Positions 1-9,838 are shown, counted from the stretch's first letter. The stretch: 64,000 nucleotides of DNA from Prorocentrum cordatum (GCA_963575745.1 CAUYUJ010021040.1:1-64000); one strand, 5' to 3'. Numbers and translations: made by a program. Notes: generated from the sequence alone by a model not told the origin.

Positions 1-32
1 TTTTTTTTGGTTGTCCAGCGAGAACTTCACGC

Positions 33-1790
33 ATGGAGAAAGCACTGCAAGCTTGCGGTGACACTATTACACAGATGATCGGACAGTTTTTAGGCGGCCA
101 GTCAAATCACAAGCACACCCAGATCACGTCAGCCCTGAGCAACCTAAAGAAGAAACTTCTGCAGCACGACCTGGCGTATGAGCTTGTCATACCAGCGAAA
201 AGCTTGAATTGTCATTTTCAAAATCGGCACGGTATCGGAGTTGACAGCGACGCAGTGCACAAGTTACTCAACATGATTCTTTCAATTGGGTTTGATATTG
301 AAAAGACTCGTGAATCTGTATGTTTCGAGGTCTCCAAAGACCCATCGAAGTTCAAGAAGCAAGTAGAGTTCAACAAAACACTTGCCACATCGAGCAGTAG
401 AGGGCTTGCAGATGTGAACCCTGCAGACTGCAAGTATTTGACCGTTGCTGGCAGCCACACGTTGCAGCTGTTGCGGTGCATCATCTTCGGCTGCACGAGC
501 GAGAACGAACACATCACTGACCAGACGGGCAAGATAGTCCAGGACGGAGGGGCGGTAACAAGCCAACAGCGCACGAGAGTCATAATTTCGACCCTTGGGT
601 TGAAACCGTGGCGCGCGTACGCTGTTGCTGGTCACCCCTCCGTCTAGGAGAAGGCGTTTGCCCTCTGCGACTCTCTCAGGAAGCCCTGCACCGAGGGGTA
701 CACGTGGTTTGTGATCAGGGCCGAGGTCGAGGAGGCGTTCCCAGAGCTGCCGACGCTGTTCGTGGAGGGCGGCAACGCGGACCACGGGACGAGCACCACC
801 CAATCGAAGATCCAAGCACTCTTGCAAGTTCACGGCATGGGCCAGAGGAATTTGCTGAGTTGCCAAAGCTACAAGTGGAAAAAGATCGAGCAGGCGATGG
901 AGAAGACAAAACCACATTTGCGCGGCCAGGTTGGCGACATGATCGAGTTTCTGACAGTGTACAGCGGTGGAGACAATGCACCGTTGCTGCAAGACGTCGC
1001 TGCATATGCGAAGTGCGTCGGGGATAAGATGCGCGACGTGCATGGGACCACGTTCAAGATGCTATCACAGGTGCCGTTCCTACAGGGACCTACCTTCATT
1101 GGCGCATGCGTGAAAGCATGCATGGTGTGCCCAGCGCAGTACGCCAAGAACGGGGTTAGCAAGCTCATCAGCAGCTCCGACTTCTCCTCGCTCAGCCAGC
1201 CCGCCAGCAAGCTGAAAGCCGACGCCCTGGAGATTTGCACCGCCACGGAGGTCGCGGAGGCATGGCTATCAAAAGTACCTGGCATCGACCCTGGAGTTTC
1301 GGCCAGGCTGATCGGGGACATGCAAGTGAGATCAATCATGACGTGCCTCAAGAAAAAATCGAAACCCACGAAGAACTACGAGACACTGAATGAGGTCCAC
1401 GCGCAGTTCATGGTGGATGCGCGGGCGGCGCAGCCGCAATGCATGGAGGTTAAGCCGACTCCGATCGAGGCCGAGGCCGAGGAGGACATCAACGAGCGCA
1501 AGGCCGCGTCCGCTGGCGTCGTCCAGTTCTCCAAGGGCGGCACGCTGAGCGACCGCGTGATGCAGAACAATGGCCTCGGTGTTGGTAAGAGGGTGTGGCA
1601 TAAGACTGACCACAAGACGGTGCGCGTCATCCAGAACCTCGAGAGCGGCAAGGCCACGCTCGTGAGCCAGGAGTGGTGGGACGAGGACATGCGTCGGCGG
1701 AAGCAGAAGACGTCCAGCACGCCTGTGGAGAAGATGGAGCTGGTCGTGTCTTTCGGCTGCGTGGTGGACGAGTGGGAGGCTGCTTTTTTG
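33..1790 (+). CDS. Hypothetical dinoflagellate protein, 5' exons
   Basis: Two open blocks lie in one frame, 33-644 and 648 to about 1790, separated only by a TAG at 645-647. The ATG at 33 is the first in frame; only 32 bases lie upstream, so the true start is uncertain. The encoded protein is soluble, mixed helical and Lys/Cys containing, with no domain I recognise. Reading quality (balanced amino acids, GC-rich third positions, no simple repeats) supports real coding until about 1790, where the frame runs into foldback DNA and a GAC microsatellite. A 93-nt phase-0 GT-AG intron at 555-647 would remove the stop. The gene probably continues with exons at 2249-2347 and 2662-3150. The first-exon donor near 1742-1790 was not resolved. 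Function unknown. Confidence 0.55.
555..647 (+). other. Candidate 93-nt phase-0 intron containing the in-frame TAG
   Basis: The interval starts GTAACA and ends CTAG, is a multiple of three, and begins and ends on codon boundaries. Removing it joins ...KIVQDGGA to EKAFALCDSL and deletes the only stop in an otherwise open frame of about 585 codons. That it is an intron is inference. The alternatives are a nonsense mutation or amber readthrough. Confidence 0.45.
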
Positions 1791-1803
1791 TTGATTGATC
1801 TCT

Positions 1804-2230
1804 CCGCCCTCATGCTGCTATCAACTGCACGTATACGTGTAGTTGATAGCCACGTGAGGGCGGCGATGGCGGTAACGTCGGCGACAATGACGACAATCTG
1901 CGCGAGGGGGGCGGATGAAGCCTCTCGGCTACTCGTTGAAAAGCCTTTTAAAAAAAAAACGGCTGTTCAACGAGTAGCCGACCTTAAGACGACGGCGGCG
2001 TTGGCGACGACGACGGCGACGACGACGGTGACGACGACGAGGACGACGCCGACGACGATCGGGGACGACGACGACGACGAGGGCGACGACGACGACGACG
2101 AGGACGACGGCGACGAGGAGGAGGAGGAGGAGGAGGACGACGACGACGATGAAGACGGTGACGACGACGAGGACGACGATCGTCGTCTTCGTCGTCGTCG
2201 TTCTCCCCGAGGAGAACGACGACTACGAAG
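1804..2230. repeat. Cluster of three foldbacks plus GAC/GAG microsatellite in a probable intron
   Basis: Three unrelated hairpins follow each other. Arms at 1804-1812 and 1855-1863 enclose a second stem at 1818-1826/1841-1849 around the palindrome ACGTATACGT. Perfect 15-bp arms at 1926-1940/1966-1980 surround an A-rich loop. Twenty-bp arms (19 matching) at 2187-2206/2211-2230 have a 4-nt loop. Between the second and third lies an imperfect GAC/GAG repeat, 1990-2185. The apparent Asp/Glu/Thr-rich protein read here is repeat translation. Confidence 0.75.
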
Positions 2231-2248
2231 AATTAAGAGCGCTCTCAG

Positions 2249-2347
2249 CTGGTCCCCGTCCCCGCCGAGATCATCACCAATGTGTCCAACGTGTTCAAGC
2301 AGGCATTGGATAACGACCAATGCGTGATCGAGGAGTTCAAGGCCCAG
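2249..2347 (+). CDS. Hypothetical protein, internal exon
   Basis: A 99-nt segment preceded by CTCTCAG and followed by GTGCGC encodes exactly 33 codons (start LVPVPAEIITNV, end EEFKAQ). Composition is normal and shares nothing with the flanking repeats. It lies between low-complexity blocks in the direction of the upstream exons and has phase 0 at both ends. Likely an exon of the same gene; no domain is recognised. Confidence 0.5.
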
Positions 2348-2661
2348 GTGCGCGTGCCTTGCCGTGCTTTGCCACTGATGATACGGATGCGGATGAGGAC
2401 GGCGAGGAGGAGGATGATAAGAGGGAGGATGATGATGATGAGGAGGAGGACTGGCTGGGCTGGGCACTCGGCGGAGACCTGGTCAACGCAATCTTGGGGT
2501 CCAACGGGCTGGACTCATTCTGGGCCCAACGGAGGGCCCTGCCCGAAGGTTCCGTGCACCCCAGTCAGGTAAACCCCACGAGGGAAGGAGGGGTGACGGA
2601 GGAGGATGAGGAGGATCCCCCATGTAGTGCTTGCCCCCCCCATGTGCGATGCGCGCTGAAG

Positions 2662-3150
2662 CACGCCTTCGTGCGCTACCGCGCCGATGTCACCGTTGTA
2701 TCTACCAAGATGTCGAAGAAGGTCGTGAGCAACACTGGTTATAAGAAGGGTGAGCTCATCTTAGTCCCCTTTACCCCATTTATCTCCCACAACACGAAAG
2801 TGCCCGCAAACGCTGTCGAGGTGCCGTCGGCGCTGGAGGATATCGATACGAAGGTGTACGTGTCCCCGAAATGTGAGGCCCCGTCCCCCCAGAGCGATGA
2901 GAGCAATACATTCGTCGTTCCGTTTTGGTGCGTGGCTTCAAACCCTGACAGTGCTGCTGTGAATATGGTTCGCTCGACAGTGTCCGTGAAGATACAGGTC
3001 ATCATTGGAGAGCGCTCCGCCCACTCTGAAGTGACGATCCCCACGCTGACGAACACTAGGAAGATTGCTGCGGGGAGCGAGCTATTCGTCAAGCCAGGTG
3101 CACCCACTAGCAAGGAGGCCGACGCTTCTAAGAAGCGCAGGACTTGCTGA
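2662..3150 (+). CDS. Hypothetical protein, 3' terminal exon
   Basis: The frame opens after a CTGAAG acceptor candidate at 2661 (start HAFVRYRADVTVV) and ends at TGA 3148-3150. With the donor at 2348 this gives a 314-nt phase-0 intron holding GAG/GAT low-complexity DNA. The product has beta-rich stretches (GYKKGELILVPFTPF, FVVPFWCVAS) and a basic C-terminal tail, SKKRRTC, that could be a nuclear signal. Function unknown. Its last ~145 nt and downstream DNA were copied at least twice elsewhere in the window, so those copies are gene fragments. Confidence 0.55.
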   Translation, partial: HAFVRYRADVTVVSTKMSKKVVSNTGYKKGELILVPFTPFISHNTKVPANAVEVPSALEDIDTKVYVSPKCEAPSPQSDESNTFVVPFWCVASNPDSAAVNMVRSTVSVKIQVIIGERSAHSEVTIPTLTNTRKIAAGSELFVKPGAPTSKEADASKKRRTC

Positions 3151-4643
3151 GTCCACAGCCTGGAGGCGCAGAGTTTTGCATCGCATTGCGCAGCACGAGG
3201 ATGTTTTTTTCAGGGGCACTGCGTGCTGCAGGCTCGCGGTTCGGGCGTTAGTCGGGGAGGGGTGGCGGGAGGGAAGGATGGGAACTCAAGGGGTGGAGGC
3301 GGCTTCCGCTCTGAACCATGATGGGCGCAGCAAGTAGGAGGGTGGAGTTTGCCGCCCACGCGGATCGGTTCGCTTGACCCGCCTCTCAATGTCGCTGCAT
3401 CGATGCATTTGTTTGAGACAGCGGCTCTGACGAGAGGTGGCCGCATCCGACAACTGCGGATCACCGCGACGCAAGTGCAGAGCTGCGGTGCCTTCAATGT
3501 AGGCGCGATGATAAATGTAAAGAAGGCCCCAGACCCCCCAAAAGAGCCCCAAGAGGGCCCCACGACGCTCCAAAAGAGCACCAAGAAGCCCCAAGAAGGC
3601 CCTAAGAGGACCTCAGGAGAGCCCCACGAAAGAGCCGCATGAGGCCCCAAGATGGGCCCAACCGAATCCCAAGAGGGCCCCAAGATGCCTCCAAGTTTCG
3701 GAACGCACGCGAGTTTAAGATACAAATCAGTGCAACAGCCATTACGAGTCATCGAAATACCCCTCACCTCTCATCGAAGCACCATCGAAATTTGCACCCA
3801 TTTCAATCTTAAGCTTCAATGCGGGAGAGCGCTCCGCCCACTCTGAAGTGACGATCCCCACGCTGACGAACGCTAGGAAGATTGCTGCGGGGAGCGAGCT
3901 ATTCGTCAAGCCAGGTGCACCCACTAGCAAGGAGGCCGACGCTTCTAAGAAGCGCAGGACTTGCTGAGTCCACAGCCTGGAGGCGCAGAGTTTTGCATCG
4001 CATTGCGCAGCACGAGGATGTTTTTTTTCAGGAGCACTGCGTGCTGCAGGCTCGCGGTTCGGGCGTTAGTCGGGGAGGGGTGGCGGGAGGGAAGGATGGG
4101 AACTCAAGGGGTGGAGGCGGCTTCCGCTCTGAACCATGATGGGCGCAGCAAGTAGGAGGGTGGAGTTTGCCGCCCACGCGGATCGGTTCGCTTGACCCGC
4201 CTCTCAATGTCGCTGCATCGATGCATTTTTTTCGAGACAGCGGCTCTGACGAGAGGTGGCCGCATCCGACAACTGCGGATCACCGCGACGCAAGTGCAGA
4301 GCTGCGGTGCCTTCAATGACAAGGCTAGGCGCGATGATAAATGCAAAGAAGGCCCCAGACCCCCCAAAAGAGCCCCTTAAGGGGGCCCCACGACGCTCCA
4401 AAAGAGCACCAAGAAGCCCCAATAAGGCCCTAAGAGGACCTCAGGAGAGCCCCAAGAAAGAGCCCCAGGAGGCCCCAAGAGGGACCCAAAAGAATCCCAC
4501 GAGGGCCCCAAGATGCCTCCAAGTTTCGGAACGCACGCGAGTTTAAGATAAATCAGTGCAACAGCCATTACGAGTCATCGAAATACCCCTCACCTCCCAT
4601 CGAAGCATTATCGCAACTTGCGCAGATGTTCACCTTAAATTTT
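3007..4643. repeat. Tandem duplication, about 817-bp unit, starting inside the last exon
   Basis: Unit 1 is about 3007-3823 and unit 2 about 3824-4643. Both begin GGAGAGCGCTCCGCCCACTC, contain the 3' end of the hypothetical gene, its stop, a G-rich stretch, a CCAAGAGGGCC-type minisatellite and an identical tail. They differ by scattered substitutions and small indels, so the duplication is recent. The coding part in unit 2 (about 3826-3967) is a gene fragment. A third copy is at 13934-14757. Confidence 0.9.
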
Positions 4644-4923
4644 AATGCAGGAAGCTATGTGTGATGCTTGTGCTCTCGAAGACGGCTGCGCGACTGCATG
4701 CGTTCTGGATGGGCTGGTGGGGATACGCAAAGCATCAAGACTAGTTTGGTTTTTGTTGTCAGCATTTTTCAAATTCCAGGTTCGTGGAGTTCGTGGGTAT
4801 GGGGGGGAGTGGCAGGGCGCGTGGGATTCCACTGTCATGTCTGCGTGCGGTTATCATCGCGCCTACCCTGAGCATACCGCCTGCCCGTATCATCGCGCCT
4901 GTCCTTATCATCGCGCCGCAAGC

Positions 4924-4926
<3 letters not shown>
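4644..4926. repeat. Dispersed repeat adjoining the duplicated unit
   Basis: The stretch beginning GGAAGCTATGTGTGATGCTT is found again after the third copy at 14756 and, in diverged form, at 59808-59925 (shared core GATGGGCTGG..CGCAAAGC.TCAAGA). No coding potential is convincing. It runs into three short ATCATCGCGCC direct repeats at 4854-4916, just before the poly-T tract. Confidence 0.6.
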
Positions 4927-4981
<55 letters not shown>

Positions 4982-5046
4982 TCTTATCTTTTTTTTTTTT
5001 TTTTTTTGTTTTTTTTTTTTTTTTTTTCTTTTTTTTTTTATCTTTT

Positions 5047-5079
<33 letters not shown>

Positions 5080-5124
5080 TTTTTTTTTTATTTTTTTTTT
5101 TTTTTTCTTTCTTTTTCTTTTTTT

Positions 5125-5158
<34 letters not shown>

Positions 5159-5212
5159 TTTTTTTTTTTTTTGTTTTTTTTTTTTCTTTGTTTTTTTTTT
5201 TCTGTTTTTTCT
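4927..5212. repeat. Poly-T tract, about 285 bp, with sparse C, A and G
   Basis: Almost uninterrupted T with single C/A/G bases roughly every 10-30 nt. The Phe-rich and Lys-rich ORFs read through it are artefacts. It could be a reverse-strand poly-A end of an old retrocopy that expanded, but no gene body adjoins it. Confidence 0.9.
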
Positions 5213-5840
5213 ATCTGGGGCTCCTGGGAGTGATCTGGGAGGCCTCTTGGGGCCGTCGTAGACCGCATTGATCAAAAAGATAGGGGGGGGGCAATTCTTG
5301 CCCCCCCTCGGAGGCTCAACACTGCCGTCTTGGGACCCTCTTGGCCCGCTCTTGGAGCGCTCTTGGGCGCTTTCGGGGCCGTCTTGGGGCTCTCGTGGGC
5401 CCCTCTTGGGGCTGGCTCGGGCCATCTTGGGGCCATCTTGATGCCTCAAGAGCCCTTCGCATGCGAAAAAGCGAGAATGCAACAACCATTGATTTCCCTT
5501 ATGTGTTTGAAGGATGTTGGCCTCTTGGGGGGGTCCTTGGAGGCATCGGGAGGCACTTGAAACCGTCTTGGGGCAGTCTTGAGGCCTCTTGGACGCGTGT
5601 CGGATGCTATCTTGACCCGTATACCGCTACCTTGGGCCATCTTGGAAGCCATCTTGCGCTCTCGGAGGCCCTCTTGGAGCCATCTTGGGCCATCTTGGAC
5701 GCTGCTTTGGGCCCGTTCCCCCCCCCCGTCCAATTGCAGGGAGGGGGGGGGGGAGGTGCACCTCCCGAGCAGGGGAAGGCAGGAGGTTGGAAAGGGAAAC
5801 GTCCTAGACCACCTGCGCCCAGAGGGCTGGTGGGATTACC
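5213..5840. repeat. Degenerate 12-13-bp minisatellite block, inverted copy of 12995-13560
   Basis: Repeats of the form GGGGCCNTCTTGG fill 5215-5720 and are followed by a G-tract and the segment ending CCAGAGGGCTGGTGGGATT. The same material in reverse complement lies at 12995-13560. Translation gives WGPSWGHL-like peptides in several frames, which is repeat translation and not a gene. Confidence 0.8.
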
Positions 5841-5979
5841 GACCTGGCACCCTGGTCGCGGCGCTAATCGTAGATGTCGAGATGGGGCCCGAGGGGGGAC
5901 AAGACCTGTGATATAGTGCGCGTGTAATAGGAGACGCGCGCCTCTGCACGGCACAAAGGATGTGAATTCCGGGGCCCTC

Positions 5980-6109
5980 CGAAGACACAGAGGGGGAGGT
6001 GGGGGCGGGGGGAGGGACGGAGAGGGGAGGGATGGAGGGAGGGAGGGAGGCACATATGTATATATATATATATACATAAATATAAAAAATATACGTACAC
6101 AGATATAAC

Positions 6110-6167
<58 letters not shown>

Positions 6168-6305
6168 CAAACACAAGCAAACGGGTGGGAGAGGGAGGGA
6201 GAACGATATAAAGAGAGATAGAGAGATATAGAGAGAGACGGAGGGAAAGGGAGATGTATAGGGAGACGGGAGAGGGAGAGAGAGAACGAGAGAGAGAGGG
6301 GTATG
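5980..6305. repeat. Compound microsatellite: G-rich, TA and GA tracts
   Basis: A G/GGA-rich run (about 5988-6050), a TA tract (6057-6118) and a GA tract (6119-6165) are followed by imperfect GAGA repeats to about 6300. No gene is seen. Ser/Leu-rich ORFs here are artefacts. Confidence 0.9.
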
Positions 6306-6474
6306 GCATTTGGGTTACATTTTTGGGCATTGCTGTAAAGCGGCAACCAATCATCCCCGCTCCAACCACCCGTCCTCCTCAATCCTCTCACGCGCCCAAT
6401 GCTGCCTCCGCTGCGTAGCTCATTGAGGCACCAGATTTCCACGTCTGTGACGGGCAGTACGAATCGTACCACTC

Positions 6475-7158
6475 ATGGTGTCCATCGATGGCGGCTATGT
6501 GCTCGTCGCTGCGCCTGGCACTGTCCCGAACCCTGGCCCGTCTTGGTGTGTGAAGCCTTCAGTTGTTGATGGCATCTCGTTCGTGCAGTGCGACAAGGGC
6601 GATGCCAGGTTCAAGCGCTTCCTGTCGCAGAAGCTGGACATGGTGGATGCGCTCTCCAGGGCGCGCAATAACATGGTGGACGAATTGATGGATGAGGCCA
6701 ACAGGAATCGCGTCGCAAATGACGAGATCATGACCATTGACGTCCAGGGTCCAGTGTCCAAGAGGCCCAGGAAAGATGCGTTCGATGACATCGCCGACTG
6801 GGTCGAGGTCACCGTGAAGCTCGTTGGTGGGGGGACTCGGTCGTGCAAAGTACGGACTAGTGCCAACCACAGGGACAAGCTGCACGTGGAGTGCAGCGCC
6901 GACGCGATGGACCTGCTGACGAAGGACCCAGCCCCCCCTGACCAAGACGTGGCCGACCCCGTCATTACACACCCGCACGTGAAATGGATGAGGTACAGGC
7001 ACTCGCTGGTCACCTACTACTTCAATACGGACACACAGAAAATGGCGAGCAGGAGCATGAAGGTCGAGACGGGGACGCCCGAATTCGTGCAAAGCAAGAT
7101 CGACATGTACGGCCAAATACTGGAGGATTTCTACCAGATGCGCCACAACAAGTCGTGA
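6475..7158 (+). CDS. Hypothetical protein, 227 aa, intronless
   Basis: The ORF starts MVSIDGGYVLVAAPG and ends NKS at TGA 7156-7158. It has balanced composition and GC-rich codons, unlike the neighbouring repeats. A short basic cluster, SKRPRKDAF (about residues 84-92), could be a nuclear localisation signal. The C-terminal half has alternating beta/alpha character with no family I recognise. It is the first of several intronless ORFs on this strand up to 12.9 kb. A spliced-leader-like sequence was looked for upstream; the best candidate, about 6311-6331, is too weak to count. Function unknown. Confidence 0.65.
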   Translation: MVSIDGGYVLVAAPGTVPNPGPSWCVKPSVVDGISFVQCDKGDARFKRFLSQKLDMVDALSRARNNMVDELMDEANRNRVANDEIMTIDVQGPVSKRPRKDAFDDIADWVEVTVKLVGGGTRSCKVRTSANHRDKLHVECSADAMDLLTKDPAPPDQDVADPVITHPHVKWMRYRHSLVTYYFNTDTQKMASRSMKVETGTPEFVQSKIDMYGQILEDFYQMRHNKS

Positions 7159-7550
7159 GTGTTGAGACTGGGTGTCTGATGTCAGGCTGGTTGGCGTGCA
7201 CACGCAGGGGTAGCGGCGCGCTGTGCCTGTATGCACTATGGAAGGAATTTGCACTGGCGTGGCTCTGTGTCGGGCTGGTTGGCGAGCAGGGGGCAACTGT
7301 AGTTTGGTGCGCGGCTGCACGTCGCCCTCGCTCAACCGCGCTAGGCGGTGATATCATGTAGCGGTATGCTATGCTCGCATGCGGTTGCAGTCCGCAGTAT
7401 CATTCAAGTTGGGCTCGTGATGAAATGACCAATCGGAGCCCGTGTCGATCGCACAACCTATGTCGAAATGTGCCCGCGACCCCCTCGATCAGCGCGGCTA
7501 GACTGTCAGGGCACGCAGGGGCCGACCACCGACGTATGATATCTTCGCAT

Positions 7551-7693
7551 TGCGCGAACCTCTGCTCAGAGGTTCGGTATCCGCCAACTCATCTTCATAA
7601 GATAACTTAAAGTTATCGTACGTTGGCGGATGCGCGAACCTCTGAGCAGAGGTTCGCGCAATTGAGCGAACCTCTGAGCACAGGTTCGCGCAT
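7551..7693. repeat. Nested foldback element, GCGAACCTCTG hairpins
   Basis: The palindrome CGAACCTCTGCTCAGAGGTTCG (7554-7575) is followed by ATCCGCCAAC. The reverse complement of the whole arm lies at 7622-7660, and a third hairpin copy at 7664-7693. The central spacer carries another palindrome, ATAACTTAAAGTTAT (7602-7616). The structure can fold as one long cruciform or as four small ones. Confidence 0.85.
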
Positions 7694-7798
7694 CAGAGAG
7701 ATGCCACTGCTTGTTCTCATGTGTTGCGTGCGATGTGGCTTTCCACCCTCGCCCCACGCACTCCCTCCCCATCATCTCTCTCCATATCCCCCTCCACT

Positions 7799-7820
7799 GG
7801 CGTAGCTGTTTTGGCTCACA
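7799..7820 (+). other. Diverged dinoflagellate spliced-leader relic
   Basis: GCGTAGCTGTTTTGGCTCA matches the dinoflagellate leader CCGTAGCCATTTTGGCTCAA with three substitutions, plus one more just 3'. It lies 45 nt upstream of the ATG at 7865 with no intervening ATG, where a leader would sit if a trans-spliced mRNA had been copied back into the genome. Confidence 0.5.
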
Positions 7821-7864
7821 ACGGCCTGTTTACCATTGGTTCGCCACGCGCCTCGTGCCGCAGC

Positions 7865-8875
7865 ATGGGCGACGCCGACCCCGTCGCCACCCGCCTCATC
7901 GGCATGATCAACGAGCGGGTCAGGTTCATTGGGGCTCAGGCTTCAGCAGGGCTGAACATGGATGCGGCCAAGCAATCGCAGGTTCGCGCCCTGGTGCAGA
8001 CGATCTCCACGACGAACGACGTGACGTACGCCGTGGCAACCGCCGTCACGGTGGCCATTGTTGGAGGGCCATGGACCCCTGAGCAGGTCACCACGCTTGC
8101 GACGGCGCTGAGCGACAGGGCAGCGTCGCTCGAGGGAGAGGCCACTTCCACGACCCAAGCGCGGCCTCAGCAGAAGGCCAAATACATCCAGAACTTCTTC
8201 ACTCGCACGGACTACGAGACCTTCTTGAACGCGCACCTCAGCGTCCAGGCCAAGACGGAGGTCATGGCCGCTCGCATGCACAAGGTGGGCGTGTCATGCC
8301 CGTCGGAAGACTTGCAGATGAGGGGGGTGAGCATCCTCATTGCATGCAGCACGGAGCTATCGTCTAGCAACCTGACGGGCAATAGTAAGAAGCTCATGTG
8401 CAAGCAGCTCCAGTCGGAGATTAAGAAGCTCGACAAGACGAAGAGGTACCCGTACAGCCATGAGAAGGAGCTCAAGGCCCACCCTCAGTTGATGGGCCAA
8501 GGGAGGTGGGATTACGCGTACACCGCCGACGACCCGCCAGTCCAGCCTAACGCGGGACAGGTCGAGATGATCGAGGCCGTGTTCCAGGGCATGTGCTGCA
8601 GGAAGTCCAGCAACCAGGTGGGGGACAAGCGCGCTGATCACCAGACGCAGCCTGGACCCCTGGCAGTGGCTCAGCCTTCAGCCTTCGGCCCGAGCGGCCA
8701 GCCACAGGGTACCGACTTCATGCAGATGCTGATGATGACCATGCAGACCATTTGCCAATCTATCAACGGTTCTGGTCAGCGAACCATCGCCGACGGCAGC
8801 GGGGCGGGCTCATCGGGCCTGCACGCGCTCAAGCCCCAGCTGGGGAGCCCCCCCCAGCCAATGCAAAGGTGCTGA
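7865..8875 (+). CDS. Hypothetical protein, intronless; probable retrocopy
   Basis: I choose the ATG at 7865 (MGDADPVATRLIG) over 7721 because it follows the spliced-leader relic at 7799 and the earlier residues are Ser/Pro noise. About 336 aa are read to TGA 8873-8875. The protein is mostly helical with a repeated-helix look (residues 30-260), then a Gln/Pro/Gly-rich linker. No domain is recognised. At a run of eight Cs (8848-8855) the other reading frame continues as a plausible C-terminus (8878-9339), so the original protein was probably about 490 aa. A one-base homopolymer change, real or a sequencing error, would split it. Confidence 0.6.
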   Translation: MGDADPVATRLIGMINERVRFIGAQASAGLNMDAAKQSQVRALVQTISTTNDVTYAVATAVTVAIVGGPWTPEQVTTLATALSDRAASLEGEATSTTQARPQQKAKYIQNFFTRTDYETFLNAHLSVQAKTEVMAARMHKVGVSCPSEDLQMRGVSILIACSTELSSSNLTGNSKKLMCKQLQSEIKKLDKTKRYPYSHEKELKAHPQLMGQGRWDYAYTADDPPVQPNAGQVEMIEAVFQGMCCRKSSNQVGDKRADHQTQPGPLAVAQPSAFGPSGQPQGTDFMQMLMMTMQTICQSINGSGQRTIADGSGAGSSGLHALKPQLGSPPQPMQRC

Positions 8876-9339
8876 GCATGGATGCGACTCCGCCCATTGG
8901 CGGCGGCGGCGTGTCCAACGGTGACCCAACCTCCGCCTGGGGTGCGAGCTCGGCGGGCGACTCTCCTGCAGCGACGGACCAGGCTCCCTCAGGGGCGGCT
9001 GCGGCAGCCGACGACGAGGCCGCCGCCTTGGAGGAGTCGATGAGGCGCGCTTCCCACGAGGCGAAGAGGAGGAGGAAGGCTGCGAAGGACGGTGCCGACG
9101 AGGCCCAGAGCGCGGCCACGAACACGGACAAGGGCTGCACGGGCAAGGCCAAGGCCAAGGGGAAGCCCAAGGCGAAGGCCAAGGGCAAGCCCAAGTCCAA
9201 GGCCGCGCCGTCCAACGGCGGGGAGGGGGTTGGGCGGCAGGCACTATGCGACGTAATGTGTATAGCGCGCGTGCTCCCCCCAAGCGTCCGCCCGCTCAAC
9301 GGGACCCCGAGAAGGCTCCATGAGGGGCACGAGGGGTGA
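8857..9339 (+). CDS. Frame-shifted C-terminal part of the 7865 protein, Lys/Ala-rich tail
   Basis: This frame runs through MDATPPIGGGG (ATG 8878, three nt past the upstream stop) to TGA 9337-9339. It has an acidic Ala/Ser-rich segment, a helix with EESMRRASHEAKRRRKAA, and a basic tail of alternating KAKGKPK units. Such Lys/Ala/Pro tails resemble histone-H1-like or nucleic-acid-binding tails, but that is only composition. It could be a separate small gene beginning at 8878. The seamless continuation across the C8 run favours one gene with a frameshift. Confidence 0.45.
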   Translation, partial: ANAKVLSMDATPPIGGGGVSNGDPTSAWGASSAGDSPAATDQAPSGAAAAADDEAAALEESMRRASHEAKRRRKAAKDGADEAQSAATNTDKGCTGKAKAKGKPKAKAKGKPKSKAAPSNGGEGVGRQALCDVMCIARVLPPSVRPLNGTPRRLHEGHEG

Positions 9340-9607
9340 TGAATCGGAGTCGGAGTCGCAACAGATGCCAGATTATACGACTGAACCCTGTCATTTGCAT
9401 TCGTCTATGCACATGCTATACCATATGAATGCAGGCAGGCAGAGAAGGAGGGGGGGAGAAAGAGGAGTTGGGTGTGGATGAGGAGGATGAGGACGAGGAG
9501 CAGGTTTACAGGGGGCCCTCCAGGGCCTTGCGCGAGCATGGTAGGAGGGAGCGGATGAGTAGGCATGAGGGGGGGAGGGGGTGGATGGGGCGGTCGCTCC
9601 TCGGGCC

Positions 9608-9838
9608 ATGGGTTGGGCAGGTGCCGATGCGAAACCGCTCAAGCACAGCGTCGACTACAAGGCCTACCTGAGGCCGACCGATTGCAAAGGGAGGACCATC
9701 GGTGCATACACGTCTCGCGCATACACCTCAGCCATCACTCTTGCGAAGCACGCGGGTCACACTGTTGAGGATCAGAAGCGCATCGGCAGGGAGGCTTATC
9801 AGAAGGCCGTCCTTGTGTTTAAGAAGCATGGGGCGTGA
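9608..9838 (+). CDS. Small hypothetical protein, 76 aa
   Basis: From the ATG at 9608 (MGWAGADAKPLKHSV) the frame reads to TGA 9836-9838. It is basic and helical, with a Tyr/Lys-rich core (YKAYLRPTDCKGRTIGAY) and C-terminal VFKKHGA, and looks coding relative to its GGA-rich upstream flank. It could be the last exon of a longer gene, because the frame stays open upstream to 9581. Function unknown. Confidence 0.45.
   Translation: MGWAGADAKPLKHSVDYKAYLRPTDCKGRTIGAYTSRAYTSAITLAKHAGHTVEDQKRIGREAYQKAVLVFKKHGA

Noticed and set aside
4927-5212. Poly-Phe and poly-Lys ORFs of about 150-216 aa
   Set aside because: They are translations of a poly-T tract in every frame; no codon bias or flanking coding sequence.
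6311-6331. Possible spliced-leader relic upstream of the 6475 ORF (GGTTACATTTTTGGGCATTG)
   Set aside because: Only about half the positions match, within chance for A/T-rich DNA.
7551-7693. CRISPR-like array because hairpin repeats recur with short spacers
   Set aside because: The repeats are inverted and nested, spacers are tiny and unequal, and the genome is eukaryotic.
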